From Bolinopsis microptera (lineage: Eukaryota; Ctenophora; Tentaculata; Lobata; Bolinopsidae): a stretch of 64,000 nt of DNA. A program made the position numbers and the translations under genes. Where the stretch lies: contig NC_087073.1 of NCBI RefSeq assembly GCF_026151205.1, forward strand, positions 8,719,411 to 8,783,410. Direction: 5' to 3'. Below, one piece after another: positions 28,401-39,800 of this stretch; position 1 is the stretch's first letter; each line of letters opens with the position of its first letter. The notes below the pieces were generated by a model. The model ran no database searches and was not told the DNA's origin. It saw nothing but the letters and a program-made list of their open reading frames with translations.

Positions 28401-30705
28401 TTTGCTCCCCCTATTGAATATATTAATTGAATATATTAATATTTAATATTTAATTGAATATATTAATTAACCTGAATCCAAATATGAGGAGAGACATAAC
28501 GTGGCCAGCAGTAATGCCGTGTTGGAATACTCCCTGAATTATTCTGCGGAGATTGTCCATTCTACTAGCTGGCCTTCTTTCCAGGATCTCAATGTGATTA
28601 TCTGAGGGAAATGTTTATCAAGTTCTTTTTACTGGTCCTTGTCAGTTTTATTATTTTGGTAAGCTGAACGTCATTTGTTATTTAAAAGTTTTTCAAATAT
28701 ATGTGAGGTAATCCAAAATCACAAAAACACCGGAAGATAGATAAAACGCTAAAATGTCCACCAAAAACAGATAAGACAATACAAAATGAGACACGTGACA
28801 TATATAAAGTCACGTGACAGATATAAAGTCACGTGACAGATATAAAGTCACGTGACAGATATAAAGCCACGTGACAGCTATAAAGTCACGTGACATTACC
28901 GACCTGTTTCCTCTTGGTAGAAGTGCTGGTCCAGTTGTCGGGATATTTCAGCCAGCTGTCGGCCCACATCCGAGTTTGGGGGACTGCTACTGTCTTGTAG
29001 TTGCTGGTTTGGTGAGCGGGCCGTTAGATCCTGGGGGTCTTACACGATACAGTCTTACTTTATTTATATAAATATATACTGGCTTTAGTTACTGTTACTT
29101 ATTACCTCTTACCGTCTAGAAAATCTTGTATAATTACGAGTAATAATTAGTAAGAATATTAGTAACGAGTAATAATTAGTAACGATATTTATAGGTATTG
29201 CTCTTTCTGAGGTCTTTTATAATGAGTTATGTTCCATTTTTTGTAAAGGTCAAAAAGAATCTATAAGATCTAGCATTGTTATTTTTTAACAACATGAAAT
29301 CAAGTTTCATGATACACAAACTTAGAGATTATTTGTCTTCATTTCAGATTCGACCTATCCGTTCATACGAGCAAACAAATTAATAAGGGGCACACTCACA
29401 TTGTCAAAGAATTTCCAAAAATTAGTAAGGGTTTCGACTTTCGATAAACACTACATTTGTGCTCTCCATCGTTAAATAAGAATCAACTTAACTAGCAGTC
29501 AGAGATTCGACAAACTAAACCAGGTTAAAATATTACCAGCTAATTACACACATTAACGCAATTATTATATAATTATGTGTGACTGTGAATTAGATTAGAT
29601 TAACAACAAACCAACATGTATTGTAGCTCACCTGGCCCTGTCCTCTGAAGATCTGATCAACGACTGAGTTCCGCCTGCCCCTCTGCTGCGATCCTCTTAT
29701 TCGCCTAAATAGAAACATTGTAATACAGGGAGGATATTATAATGGTGATTGGTGATGAGTGTAAAAGTGCAAACGAACAATTCTAATACATATTCGAATA
29801 CAGTGGACGACAGAAAACTTCCTAAAATTACATTGTAAAGGGTTTATTTATTCCCTTGGCTCGGAACATTGCTGCTTAAAAACTTACAGCACAACCATTA
29901 TTATCTTAACTATGGTTTGTAAGGTTCAGAATGATGATAACTCACTCTACGCTCATCTCACTACATTGTCACCTGACTAACTTTGATAAACACGTTTTAC
30001 AAGAGGCTCTGACAAAGGTAAGGTAAGAATGGTTCTGCAGTAATTTTTTAGCAACACTGTTTTGAAACAAAGAAATTTACTTTATAGGATGGTACAAACT
30101 GATGAAAACAGTTAAAAATAAATTTGCTGACAGGACAGGACAGGACAGGACAGGACAGGACAGGACCTCCATTAAATTAACCTTTAGCTAGGAATAATTA
30201 CTCAACGACTGCACTGGAAAGGTTGGTATTGCTTAAAAAAGATAAAACTTAGGTCATCAGTATAAGTACACTGTAATCGTTTTCTAATAACATTTTTTCA
30301 TACTAGGAAAATTCGATAAACAGATAAATGATGACCTTTGGGGACTTTTATTGCCAAGCTTATCCTAAATGTAGAGTAGGTATTTGGGTCACAAGACCCG
30401 TGACCCAAATACCTACAGTACGGGTGCACGCTACATGGCTATCATAAAAATATCTCTTACACCGTCTCACCAGCATTTTTAAACCTGCCACCTGCCGTTA
30501 GACAGATACCTTCAAATGTTGGCGAGTATTCAGGTATTCAACAAACTATATTTGTTTACTACCTGAATACTATATTATTATAAATTTTCAGATTGGAAAC
30601 TTACTCTTGTTCGATCATGAAGGTCCTGATGATGTTGTCCACTCCCCCGTCATCACCGGTACTACTCGATTGTTCAGTTTCCGTCATCACAGGCGGCGAT
30701 GCCAT
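25428..30705 (-). CDS. BAK/BAX-like pro-apoptotic Bcl-2 family protein
   Basis: Six exons, found by splice-site reading, join in frame to 231 residues: 30705-30605, 29704-29632, 29030-28904, 28601-28472, 26492-26366, 25565-25428. ATG is at 30705 and TAG at 25430-25428. A BH3 motif reads VGRQLAEISRQLDQ (residues about 80-93) and is closest to that of BAK. A BH1 block GVFQHGITAGHVMSLLIFGF (about 124-143) corresponds to BAK's ESGINWGRVVALLGFG, though the usual NWGR is replaced by TAGH. BH2 reads WIKSIGGWNGF. The C-terminus is a single hydrophobic helix followed by WRYK, the layout of a tail anchor in the outer mitochondrial membrane. Family members permeabilise that membrane during apoptosis. 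The multidomain pro-apoptotic assignment rests on BAK-like BH3 and BH2; a pro-survival role is not excluded. The weakest junction is the donor of exon 3 (G|GTCGGT). Introns hold several repeats listed separately. Confidence 0.85.
26525..26682. repeat. TTACGTAATC inverted-repeat element, intron 4 of BAK-like gene
   Basis: Begins ATATTACGTAATCACTGAGG and ends CGATTACGTAATATATGAAC. The two G-rich cores (GGGAGAGGGAGGGG, GGAGGGAGAGG) flank a central inverted AGTGTAATTTTATACACT. No coding sequence. Confidence 0.7.
27961..28128. repeat. TTACGTAATC inverted-repeat element, second copy in intron 4
   Basis: Ends are AGGGGTTCACACTTCACATA and AATATGTGAACGACCCCT, with GATTACG repeated inside and long purine tracts (GGGGGAGGGGGG, GGGGGGAGGGGGGG). 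It is the same family as 26525-26682 and similar to 24052-24232. Confidence 0.7.
28413..28470. repeat. AT-rich tandem repeat beside BAK-like exon 4
   Basis: Repeated TTGAATATATTAA and TATTTAA words, directly downstream (in transcript sense) of the exon 4 donor. Confidence 0.6.
28791..28896. repeat. 19-bp minisatellite carrying six CACGTG sites
   Basis: Unit GTCACGTGACAGATATAAA. CACGTG starts at 28792, 28811, 28830, 28849, 28868 and 28887, an exact 19-base period. Most units have the full palindrome GTCACGTGAC. It lies in intron 3 of the BAK-like gene, beginning about ten bases past the exon 3 donor. Confidence 0.9.
30130..30166. repeat. CAGGA pentanucleotide microsatellite
   Basis: About seven perfect units of CAGGA in intron 1 of the BAK-like gene. 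Confidence 0.85.
30376..30416. repeat. Perfect hairpin in BAK-like intron 1
   Basis: A 17-bp arm GTAGGTATTTGGGTCAC and its exact reverse complement are separated by seven bases (AAGACCC). Confidence 0.85.
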
Positions 30706-31681
30706 ATTTAGTTCTAATGTGGACGGTGAACATTTAGTTCAACATTAATTTACAATTAGTATGAAATATCTTTAATTTTTACAAAGGTTACCCCTAGTAA
30801 GGAATGCTATCTTATTCTAGCCCATATGTTACAATATCATAGTCAATTATATCAATTATGTACTAGTAAAATTACGTATTTTCAACATCTAAGGAGTTTC
30901 AATTTTAAACATTAAATGGCAGGTCGCCAATATTTCAACATTGCCCGGAATCCGGATAGGGCAGGTATCCAATAAAAACTTGTATGCCTAAGTTTAACTG
31001 TTAATTAAGATATATCATTAGAACAGCACATTTGATCATGTGGCATGCAAAAAATCCAACTTCCTGTAGTCACATATTATTAAAAAATAACATAAACTTA
31101 AAGATTAAAATGTTTTTAAAAAGTTTTAGAACTCGAAATTACACAGAACTTGGCCAAGTTATAAACCAAAAGATGCTAACAAAATTAACATACCAGTGTT
31201 AAAGTATCCTTCGCATTATCACAAGGCAAACTTATAGATTCGTTGCTGGCGATTAGATGATCAATAAATTCGATATAAAAACTGAACTAAAATGAGCATT
31301 TACCCAATTTAGTTCAAAAGTCTATTGAAATATTTCCCTTGCTGCTTGCGACCCCTTTTGAAATCTTTACGGCCTTCCAATCTGAACTCTAGTGCGAAAA
31401 TATGGATCACCTCATCAATATCTGTATTCAAATCAATTATTACAATTATCTAACGTCAGTAATAATGCTAAACAATACAATTTAATAAACAATTAGCGGG
31501 AAGTTGAGTACCAAGGAGCAGGAGAAATATAAAACTTTTCTGAATACTCATTCAACACAGTCATGCAATGTTAAATCCTCCAAGGAGGGACAACAGTGAA
31601 TAACATGTCAGATACCAACATGATACTTATTAAATTTAAATTATACAAGTTAAAATAACTTAATTATTGAAGGGCATAGTT
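30706..31681. other. Spacer between BAK-like gene and coiled-coil gene
   Basis: AT-rich, with no supported coding sequence. It must contain the 5' end of the BAK-like gene and the 3' UTR of the coiled-coil gene. I see no clear promoter element or terminator signal. Confidence 0.5.
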
Positions 31682-34600
31682 TTAGGACGGGAATGCAACC
31701 AGTCCCATTTGCATGGTAATATGAGCTTCAAGAGTCTGAATGTTGTCTACAGGCAAGTCGTACCTACTAACGAATAGTTGACAGGCTTTCTTGATGCATT
31801 CGCTCTGAAATTATAATGCGTGCGTGTTACTTTTGGCCCCAAAGGTTTTGCTCTATTACGGGTAAACCTAGGATGCTGCAGATTCAACTCTGTACATTCA
31901 GACCGTCTGTGCGTGGTGAAGAGCCACATCCTGCTCGAGGTGGGGCTGCATGCAACTTCAGTGATGGAGTTGTAACTGAACACAGCGGATCTAGGGGTGC
32001 ACCCCCGAAAAAAAGCCGGGCATCCTCAGAACAAGCTCGTGATGATGGTGATTTGGGTTAATGAAGATGTAACAGATTCCGGAACTATGGGAGCACCATC
32101 TGTCATCTTTCCGTTTTATTTACTGTATGTGGGAACATCTACTGATGAAGTAGCTATCAAGAGAGCCATTCCAGTGGCGCAGGTGGCTCACGTGTCACAT
32201 AGCCAACAGAAAAGAAACATGATGAATAGTTCTTACAGCACTAGGGTATCAGCCCCTACTTTTGTTTCTGGACGTGAAGGTGGTAATGATTTCACCAACT
32301 TAAATCCGAATGGAAGGTTGGTGAATGATGAGCCTAATCAACCTGAAACACCCAACATAAACGAAAACAACAAAAAAAGTTTATTTTCATGTACCGACAT
32401 TACCTGGGTAGGCACTCTTAACACTAGAACGATAAGAACTGCTCAGAGGAAACTGGAGATGGTACATCTTTTCGAGAAGAGTGGAGCAGAGATTGTAGGT
32501 ATCCAAGAGCACAGGATAGTCCATGAAGAGCCTGTCAAAGTAGAGAGAGTTGGCAAGAGCAGCTATCTAATTACTTCATCAGCTACTAGGAATCGGGCCC
32601 AGGCAGCAGTGGGCGGAGTGGGATTCATCCTAACTAGCAAGGCATTTGACGCAACTACGGAGATAGCACCAGTAACGGAGAGAATCCTTAAGATATCTCT
32701 AAATGGTAATCCTAAACCAACCTTCGTCTGTGTCTACGGACCTACGGAGGCAGATAGTGTAGAAGCAGCAGAGAAGTTTCATACCGATCTAAGGTGTGCA
32801 GTCTCACAGATCCCTGCTCACAACTTCTTGGAGGTGATCGGGGATTTTAACGCTCACCTATCAAAGAGGGACGAGAATGACTTTGGTTGGTATTTCCATG
32901 AGAGAACCAACAGAAATGGGGAGCTGCTTCGGGATACTGCCCTGGAATGTAATCTGGAGATTACAAACACCAGGTTCAGAAAGAAGCGGGGTAAGATGTG
33001 GACTCACCTATCGGATGGAACCCTGAATAAGTCTCAGTTAGACTTTATTCTAGTGAGGAAGAAGTGGAGGAACAGTGTCAAAAATACTGAAGTCTACAGC
33101 TTCTTTAGTACACTGGGTACTGATCATAGACTTGTTTTGTCTAAGATCAAGCTATCTCTTCGACGAGCAAAAAAGCAACCCAAGAAAACCTGGTATAATT
33201 GGGGAGCACTTAAATCGGATGAAGACCTACAGAAGAGATATGCAGTAGAAGTCAAGAATCGGTACTCTGCTTTATGCGAGCAAACCGATGAAAGTGAGGT
33301 TACGGAACTGTATGGGCATTTTGTTGATGCGATTGCTGATACCAACAAAGCCATACTGCCTAAGAGAGAAAAGAAGAGACGTGACGATTTCGCGGGTGAT
33401 CAGCGAGTTCAAAGCGTGCGTACAGCCTTGCAGCAAGCAGAGACTGTCTATCACCGGGATCCTAGTGAAGACAGTCGACTGTCTGTTAAGCTACTAAAAA
33501 CTGAACTGGATCAGGTGTACCAGGACATCTTTGAAGAAGATCTAGTTGCCAAGGTTAGAAGGGTCGAAATGGCTGCAGACAGATGCAAAAACAAAGAAAG
33601 TTGGAATGTCATAAATGAGATAACTGGCAGGAAGGCCAAGGGGGCAACTCAAATAAGGGGCAACGGAGCCGAAGAAAGGAAGAAAAATTGGCTTGGGCAT
33701 TTCACGAATCTGTTAGGGAGTATACCGGATGTGGAAAACGAGCATCCTAGGATCGAGACTCAGTTTGAAGGACTCAACATCAGTACAGAACCTTTTACTG
33801 TGGATGAGCTTAAAGCTGCTAAACACAGGATAAAAGAAGGTAAAGCACCAGGTGATGACGGCATACCACCTGAAGTCCTCAAAAGATGCGACCTGGATGA
33901 AATCGTGCTGTCCTTCTGCAACAAAGCCCTGACAGATGGTATTGCGCCAGATCAGTGGAGGATAAGTAACATCATCCCGGTTCCCAAAAAGGGAGACTTG
34001 ACCAACCCTGGAAACTGGAGGGGGATATCTTTGACTTCTCTCGTAGCTAAGACTCTCAATAGAATGGTGCTTAATAGGATCCAGCCGGCTATAGAGGGGG
34101 TACTTAGGGACACTCAGAATGGTTTTCGGGAAGGACGGTCCACTACTAGTCACATCTTGGCACTCAGAAGGATTCTAGAGGGGGCTAGACAGAGAAATTT
34201 ACCGGTAGCTATGGTGTTTGTTGATTTTAAGAAGGCCTTTGATTCACTTCACCGGGGAATTTTGATGCAAATACTAAAGGCCTATGGAATACCGGACAGT
34301 ATTGTAGATATCATTAATCTTCTCTATGTCAACACGAAGGGCAAAGTTATAACACCAGATGGGGATACCGAGCTATTTGATATCCTGGCAGGAGTTCTTC
34401 AAGGGGATACATTAGCACCATACTTGTTCATTATAGCCCTTGACTATTGCATGAGACAAGCCTTAAGCAAGCATCCTGAAATAGGATTTACCATTAAGCC
34501 TTATCGGAGTAGGAGAGTCAAGGCGGAGAAGATAACAGACACTGGTTTTGCAGATGACATTGCTCTGATAGCAGATACTGTAAAGGAGGCAGAGATGCTG

Positions 34601-36814
34601 ATGCTAGAGGTAGAAAGAGTTGCTGCTACAGTGGGACTTAAAATGAATGAAGGGAAAACCAAATTCATTTCTCAGAACATCGAGAACCCTGATACCATCA
34701 AGTCCCTGGGTAACAACACAATAGAGCACGTGGAAGACTTTACCTATCTTGGTTCTAGAATCAGAGACAGTGAGAGTGATATCAGGGTTAGGAAAGGAAG
34801 AGCATGGGGAGCATGCCACACTCTCAAAAAACTTTGGAAATCTAACCTTAGAAAGTCTATCAAGACCAGAGTGTTCACAGCACTAGTCGAGTCGGTGCTT
34901 CTATACGGTTCTGAGACTTGGACTATGACGAAAAGGCTGGAGAAGATGGTTGATGGTTGCTATACACGAATGTTAAGAATGGCCCTTAACATCAATCAAT
35001 ATCGAGACCATGTCAGCAACCACAGTCTGTACGGTGATCTTCCTAAAGTCAGCTCCAAGATAACCCAACGAAGGCTCAGACTTGCAGGTCATGCTCATCG
35101 ACATCCGGAGCTGACACTGAACAAACTGATCCTCTGGAAGCCGAGTCATGGGCATACTAACAGGGGGCGACCTTACCTAACACTACTAGATAACCTAAAA
35201 GCAGATACTGGGCTGAAATCAGTAGATGAGATAGCTAGACTGATGGAGGACAGAAAGCTGTGGAGAACTGTTGTCAATGGATCTCGGGAATACTACCCGC
35301 CTTAAGTCAAGTAAGTCAAGCGTGTTACTCACAGATTATTCATTTGTGAGCAGTAAATAAATATCTTACATACTTTTGGGCGGTTTTATATATTTTCAGA
35401 GAAAAAACAGTATAAAGCATTACACGTTGCTCTGTTTGTGAACAGAGCATTGCTTGCACCCGTCTAAGGAACATATGGATTATGGGACGGACTTGTAAAT
35501 ATCCAGGAAAGAGGGCAGGGGCCGAAGTTTTAGGAGAAAAAGTTTTACCTGCAGTAGGGTTGTTGGATAATGGATATTCATACCAAGACACTGCCGCAAA
35601 TTTGAATTATGGAATTAAGATAATTGAAATATTGTTGGATTCAATTAATTATCATCATTTAATCGAATAAGTTGATTGGTCGTGCAATGTGGTCATTTAC
35701 AAATTGTTTCCAAAATTTATATAAAATTCGTTTCTTTTGATCCATTTTGCCATGATTATTGATTATCAATCATAATATTGATTAGCTATTATCTATGATA
35801 AATATCTAAGTGAATATTGAATCAGCAATGTACAAATTCAAAATGACAAGAGTCGCAACAATTACTATGAGTATATAAGTTTATTATTCGAGAATTTATT
35901 ATAATGAGGAATTATGGGGATTCAGAGAAATCCAAGAGGGAGGGGGCTGGATTAAGGTGAATGTGCAGAATGATAAATAAGGGAAATCTCACACCAGGTA
36001 TGGTGCGAATTCAATGAATAGTTTACCAAGTACAGACAATATTGCTAAAACACATTTTTACACTTGCATGGATGTACTTTAAACATTTTATACAATACTC
36101 ACTTCTCTAATTTTAATTGGAGCATATTTGTTGGGCCCGTACTCTACCTCCATCTTGAACACTGTTTTACCCAAGTAGCGAGGGGGGGTAATCTGAACCT
36201 TATTATAATAATATTAATTAGACATTAACGAATATGAGCTATACTAAAATTGAATTCAAGTAAGGAGCCAATAAAGGTTTAAAATCGTTGTGTAAATCAA
36301 TTGCAATCTAAAAGTCCAGGATAGTATGAACATTTAAATATTATATTATTTACAATTTACAATCCAATGAGGATTTGAAAAACAAAATTCAATATACCTT
36401 TCTTTGTGATGGTGGAATGTAATTTTGTTGAGTGGGCACCTTTTCTCGCTTTTTCCGACGTTCTTCTCTCTTTTTTTTCTCCTCAATCCTTAATTTGTCT
36501 TCATATTCTTCCACTTTTTTCTCCCGTACAGCCTAAGAAAAGTATTTGTGCAACTGATAGTGATACTGTTTTCTCACTTGTTGTCATACATTACATGGGA
36601 GGCAATGATATCTCTTGATAACAACAAAGTAAGTAAGCAATACTATTTTTATGATTTCAGAAAATGTTGGTTAGGTCATACCTTCAGATCTTCAACCTCC
36701 AGTTGATAACTTTTTCTGTCAAATTGATTGTTGATTATTTCCTGCATGAATCCATGGGACTGATCAATGCCAATTTTAGTCGTCATCGAGGCTTCTACAG
36801 TGCGATATTTATAA
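31682..36814 (-). CDS. Unrecognised coiled-coil protein, 3' part of the gene
   Basis: Four minus-strand exons join in frame: 36814-36682, 36532-36398, 36192-36103 and 31804-31682 (TAA at 31684-31682). They give about 159 residues. The first starts inside a codon after a TTAG acceptor, so the gene probably has an upstream exon I could not place. If not, ATG 36786 would give 150 residues. Order of features: a segment YKYRTVEASMTTKIGIDQSH; a highly charged helix rich in K, R and E (AVREKKVEEYEDKLRIEEKK onward); a proline-rich QQNYIPPSQRK link; then a C-terminal domain beginning VFKMEVEYGPNKYAPIKIRE and ending with the stop after VAFPS. The latter resembles small ubiquitin-like or VxxF-type folds in ciliary and centrosomal proteins, but I do not recognise a family. 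The last intron (31805-36102) contains an intact LINE in the opposite orientation. Confidence 0.65.
31832..35319 (+). mobile_element. Full-length RTE-like non-LTR retrotransposon
   Basis: A 3488-bp element bounded by the 10-bp duplication GCGTGTTACT (31822-31831 and 35320-35329). It ends in a short tandem tail (AAGTCAAGTAAGTCAA) rather than poly(A), as in RTE-type elements. It carries one long intact ORF. It is inserted antisense in the last intron of the coiled-coil gene. Confidence 0.9.
32042..35305 (+). CDS. Endonuclease-reverse transcriptase of the RTE-like LINE
   Basis: Uninterrupted ORF of about 1087 residues from ATG 32042; the frame is open further upstream to 31997 but without an ATG. 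An N-terminal tail of about 115 residues precedes an APE-type endonuclease with TLNTRT, GIQEHR, VIGDFNAHLSKRDEND, LDFILV and GTDHRL, so all catalytic blocks are present. A linker leads to the reverse transcriptase: KEGKAPGDDGIP, NWRGISLTSL, MVFVDFKKAFDSL, AGVLQGDTLAPYLF and the FADD catalytic box in TGFADDIALIA. The C-terminus (RRLRLAGHAHRHPE..NRGRPYLTLLDNL) is typical of RTE-like elements. The protein would nick target DNA and copy the element's RNA at the break. Intactness implies recent mobility. Confidence 0.9.
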   Translation: MMVIWVNEDVTDSGTMGAPSVIFPFYLLYVGTSTDEVAIKRAIPVAQVAHVSHSQQKRNMMNSSYSTRVSAPTFVSGREGGNDFTNLNPNGRLVNDEPNQPETPNINENNKKSLFSCTDITWVGTLNTRTIRTAQRKLEMVHLFEKSGAEIVGIQEHRIVHEEPVKVERVGKSSYLITSSATRNRAQAAVGGVGFILTSKAFDATTEIAPVTERILKISLNGNPKPTFVCVYGPTEADSVEAAEKFHTDLRCAVSQIPAHNFLEVIGDFNAHLSKRDENDFGWYFHERTNRNGELLRDTALECNLEITNTRFRKKRGKMWTHLSDGTLNKSQLDFILVRKKWRNSVKNTEVYSFFSTLGTDHRLVLSKIKLSLRRAKKQPKKTWYNWGALKSDEDLQKRYAVEVKNRYSALCEQTDESEVTELYGHFVDAIADTNKAILPKREKKRRDDFAGDQRVQSVRTALQQAETVYHRDPSEDSRLSVKLLKTELDQVYQDIFEEDLVAKVRRVEMAADRCKNKESWNVINEITGRKAKGATQIRGNGAEERKKNWLGHFTNLLGSIPDVENEHPRIETQFEGLNISTEPFTVDELKAAKHRIKEGKAPGDDGIPPEVLKRCDLDEIVLSFCNKALTDGIAPDQWRISNIIPVPKKGDLTNPGNWRGISLTSLVAKTLNRMVLNRIQPAIEGVLRDTQNGFREGRSTTSHILALRRILEGARQRNLPVAMVFVDFKKAFDSLHRGILMQILKAYGIPDSIVDIINLLYVNTKGKVITPDGDTELFDILAGVLQGDTLAPYLFIIALDYCMRQALSKHPEIGFTIKPYRSRRVKAEKITDTGFADDIALIADTVKEAEMLMLEVERVAATVGLKMNEGKTKFISQNIENPDTIKSLGNNTIEHVEDFTYLGSRIRDSESDIRVRKGRAWGACHTLKKLWKSNLRKSIKTRVFTALVESVLLYGSETWTMTKRLEKMVDGCYTRMLRMALNINQYRDHVSNHSLYGDLPKVSSKITQRRLRLAGHAHRHPELTLNKLILWKPSHGHTNRGRPYLTLLDNLKADTGLKSVDEIARLMEDRKLWRTVVNGSREYYPP

Positions 36815-39800
36815 CTAATTGAAATTAAGTTAAATACTAAACATTATTAATAATAATAATAAAAATGAAAATGTGACATCATCAACATTTCATGAAAAGC
36901 AAATTGTTTTAGAGCCTGAAATAAGAGGGGGGGGGGGGGGGGGGGACAACTGCCCCCGTAAATTATATTGAAGCAGGGCAGCATTTTCCCAAATTTAGGA
37001 TTTTTCAAACAAAAAATATCTGTTTTGTACACTATCCCTTCCAATTGAACGTTTGATCAGCACACAAAATATTTGGGGGTATAAAAAGCTGTAGGCAGTA
37101 TTCAAGAATTGAAGCCCGGTCCATGCACCACTCCACACACCAGTCTGCGAACTACTTTTGACATAATAGTATGAATGGTACGCAATTAGTTATGACTAGT
37201 ATTAATTGTAACATGATAAGATGCTGAATGGAACTAACAATTAGAATTGATATGTGCTGCGGTCTTTAAGTCATTCGATTTCTGTGGAGTGTTATCAATT
37301 ACCATTATCATTAACAACAACAACAACTATTCCAATTACTGACAATTGACATGGGACTGTCTGCTAGACAAAATCCATGGACCCACAGCCTAGGTAGAGA
37401 CTTCTTAATTCTTTTTAATGTGCTAAAATTAAATTTTTTGTTTCATTGAGAAAAACCTTCTAATGTGCATGATGTGAACCGATCTGGTAAGATGATTTGA
37501 TAGACTAACAAGCTTGTCACTTGAAATTTGAGTGCGATGATGTGGACCCTGTCAAGGCTGGTCGTAGTCCACGGACTGGGTGGTCTTCTTGGATATTGAC
37601 ATTTTAAAAAGAGTCCTGGGGCATTTAAAAACTTAACAGTGGGAGGGACGTAAGTAAGTCACACCACTGCTTAAAATAAGCATTTCATCAAAAGAAAAAC
37701 GAAGAAGGGACTCAGACCTCAGTCCACGGGTTATAACACATCTATTCAGGCTTAGTGATTCAGTCTCAACGAGAAATTACCCAATATAGTCAGTAAATTT
37801 GTCAATGATATCGAAGTGTTTTGTTGTAAATAATAATAATAATTCTATACAGTTACATAATTGAAACAATTATGGCCCCTTATTGTGGGCAGAGTATGTG
37901 CCTTTATTGAATTGTCCTGATATAAACTTATCTGAGTGACTGCATTAAAATAATTTAAGGTGAGTTCTCTTAAAACTTTAAGACAATAGGAATAAATACT
38001 AAGACCTAATAAAATCAAAACAAAATGCAGCCATCTAATTTGTTGTTGAGCTTTCTCTTCTCCTACGGTTGACTAAAGGAACCATCTTTTGTTGTAAAAC
38101 CTATCTGGGTGACTGCATAAAAATTATTTAAGAAAATGGAATCATAATAGAACAGTATATAATATACAATAAATTGTTAAGTCAAGTGATGCAATAGGCA
38201 GAGTACAATATACAGAGGTAACAGAAATTGTCCAGGCACTTGGGTCCTTATCCTTGTCACTAGTCCCAATTGGATTCACTTTACACAAAACATGAACGTT
38301 TACAATTTAGACGTACACATTGGCACGATATTTATTAGAAAGCAAACAGTATAAAATAATACGTGCGTGCGCGGCTTGAGCCGCGCCGCATAACAATTTA
38401 TGCGTTTAGGGGCTGGAGTACGCGTGTTTACAGATTAATGAATTGTTGCATTGTAAATATTTAAAGTTGACGATATATTATGATTTAATAGTAAATTTTT
38501 CAAAGCTGGCTTTGGACTTAGGTAAAATTATAATTTATTTATTTAAAAGAAAAAACCACGGATAGTTTTAAATTTACATAGTCGTATAACTATAATCAAG
38601 TTAATCCTGTTTTCAAGAATGCGCGGCTTTGGCGGCCAGTTATTGACTTTTACATAAAATTGAATTTTATATAGAAATGTGAATGTATTAAAATTTAAAA
38701 CTTTCAAAACGGAGGCTTATAAATATTATTATATTATGATTGTAAAATAAAGGATAAAATTTTAAATTTGTTTCACTAAATTTGTTTCACTGTCCACTGC
38801 TACCAATATTATAGGAAATGTCAACAATCAATTAATATTATATACATATCTAGTCCATCATAGGGGCGGGGTGAGGTTGTAGGAGACTTCTGACAAAGAT
38901 GTCTCGTATTTTTTGTCCATGGCGAAGGATTTAAGAAAATTACTAGCAAAACAAAAATTATAGAAAAAATTAAAACAATCTTGAAACTTTATTATTAAGG
39001 CGATAGAGATAAATAAAATATACCAGTCATAAGAACAGAACATGCCAACTAATAATATAAATAAATAATAATATAAATAAATATAAATATTGCCTGTTGT
39101 CGAGTTCATGTAATATGTTTGTCCAGACATATATAATATGTGTTCATTTATCTTTTAAAAAAACTGTTTTTGGCGATTCAAGATTGCAGATTCCAGATTC
39201 CATATTGCTATCATGTATGAAAAAGTGCTTATGATGAGTTGTGAAGTGACAAAACCTAGTTCTATTCAGCAGTGGCAAGCAATGTATTTCAATAATAATA
39301 AAAATCCGGCAAACAAAATAAATTTTGAAATTGTAAATAAGTTAGTTTTTGTAGGTTTACAACCTACCAGGACGCGCGCCGATTTGGACTCGTCGACGGT
39401 CAAATACATGGAACAGATATTTTACGAGTATCACCCGTTAAGTTCGTTTCAGTTTTGAGTTTAAAAATTGTTATTGAATTTTATTATACAAAATTTTTAC
39501 ATAGGGTTATTGTTATACAATTGTTTCATTTAATAACTTCAGTTTGCGTTCCATTTTTATGCGCGCGGCGCTACCAAAATCTCAAAAATCGGAAACTCTT
39601 TTATAAACATATTTTGTAGCTAAAATTGTAGCCGATCTTTTTGCTTTGACATTTAACCCAAGCCATGCCATCGCGCGCTTGCAGTATCACGCGCTCGGTA
39701 GCAAAGGAAACAAGCGCGTGCGCGTTAACAGTTATGTAATAGGAAAAGGCTCGTGGTTAAATGAATTAGTCTTGCACTAAATTTAAATCAAATTAAGTAC

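Noticed and set aside
28791..28896. CRISPR-like regular repeat
   Set aside because: There are no unique spacers; it is a plain 19-bp minisatellite in an animal intron.
37540..37615. Minus-strand ATG with a 16-codon ORF, considered as the missing first exon of the coiled-coil gene
   Set aside because: No donor leaves the two bases needed to join the exon at 36814.
39213..39458. 81-codon plus-strand ORF
   Set aside because: Low-complexity asparagine- and lysine-rich start, no homology that I recognise and no supporting context.
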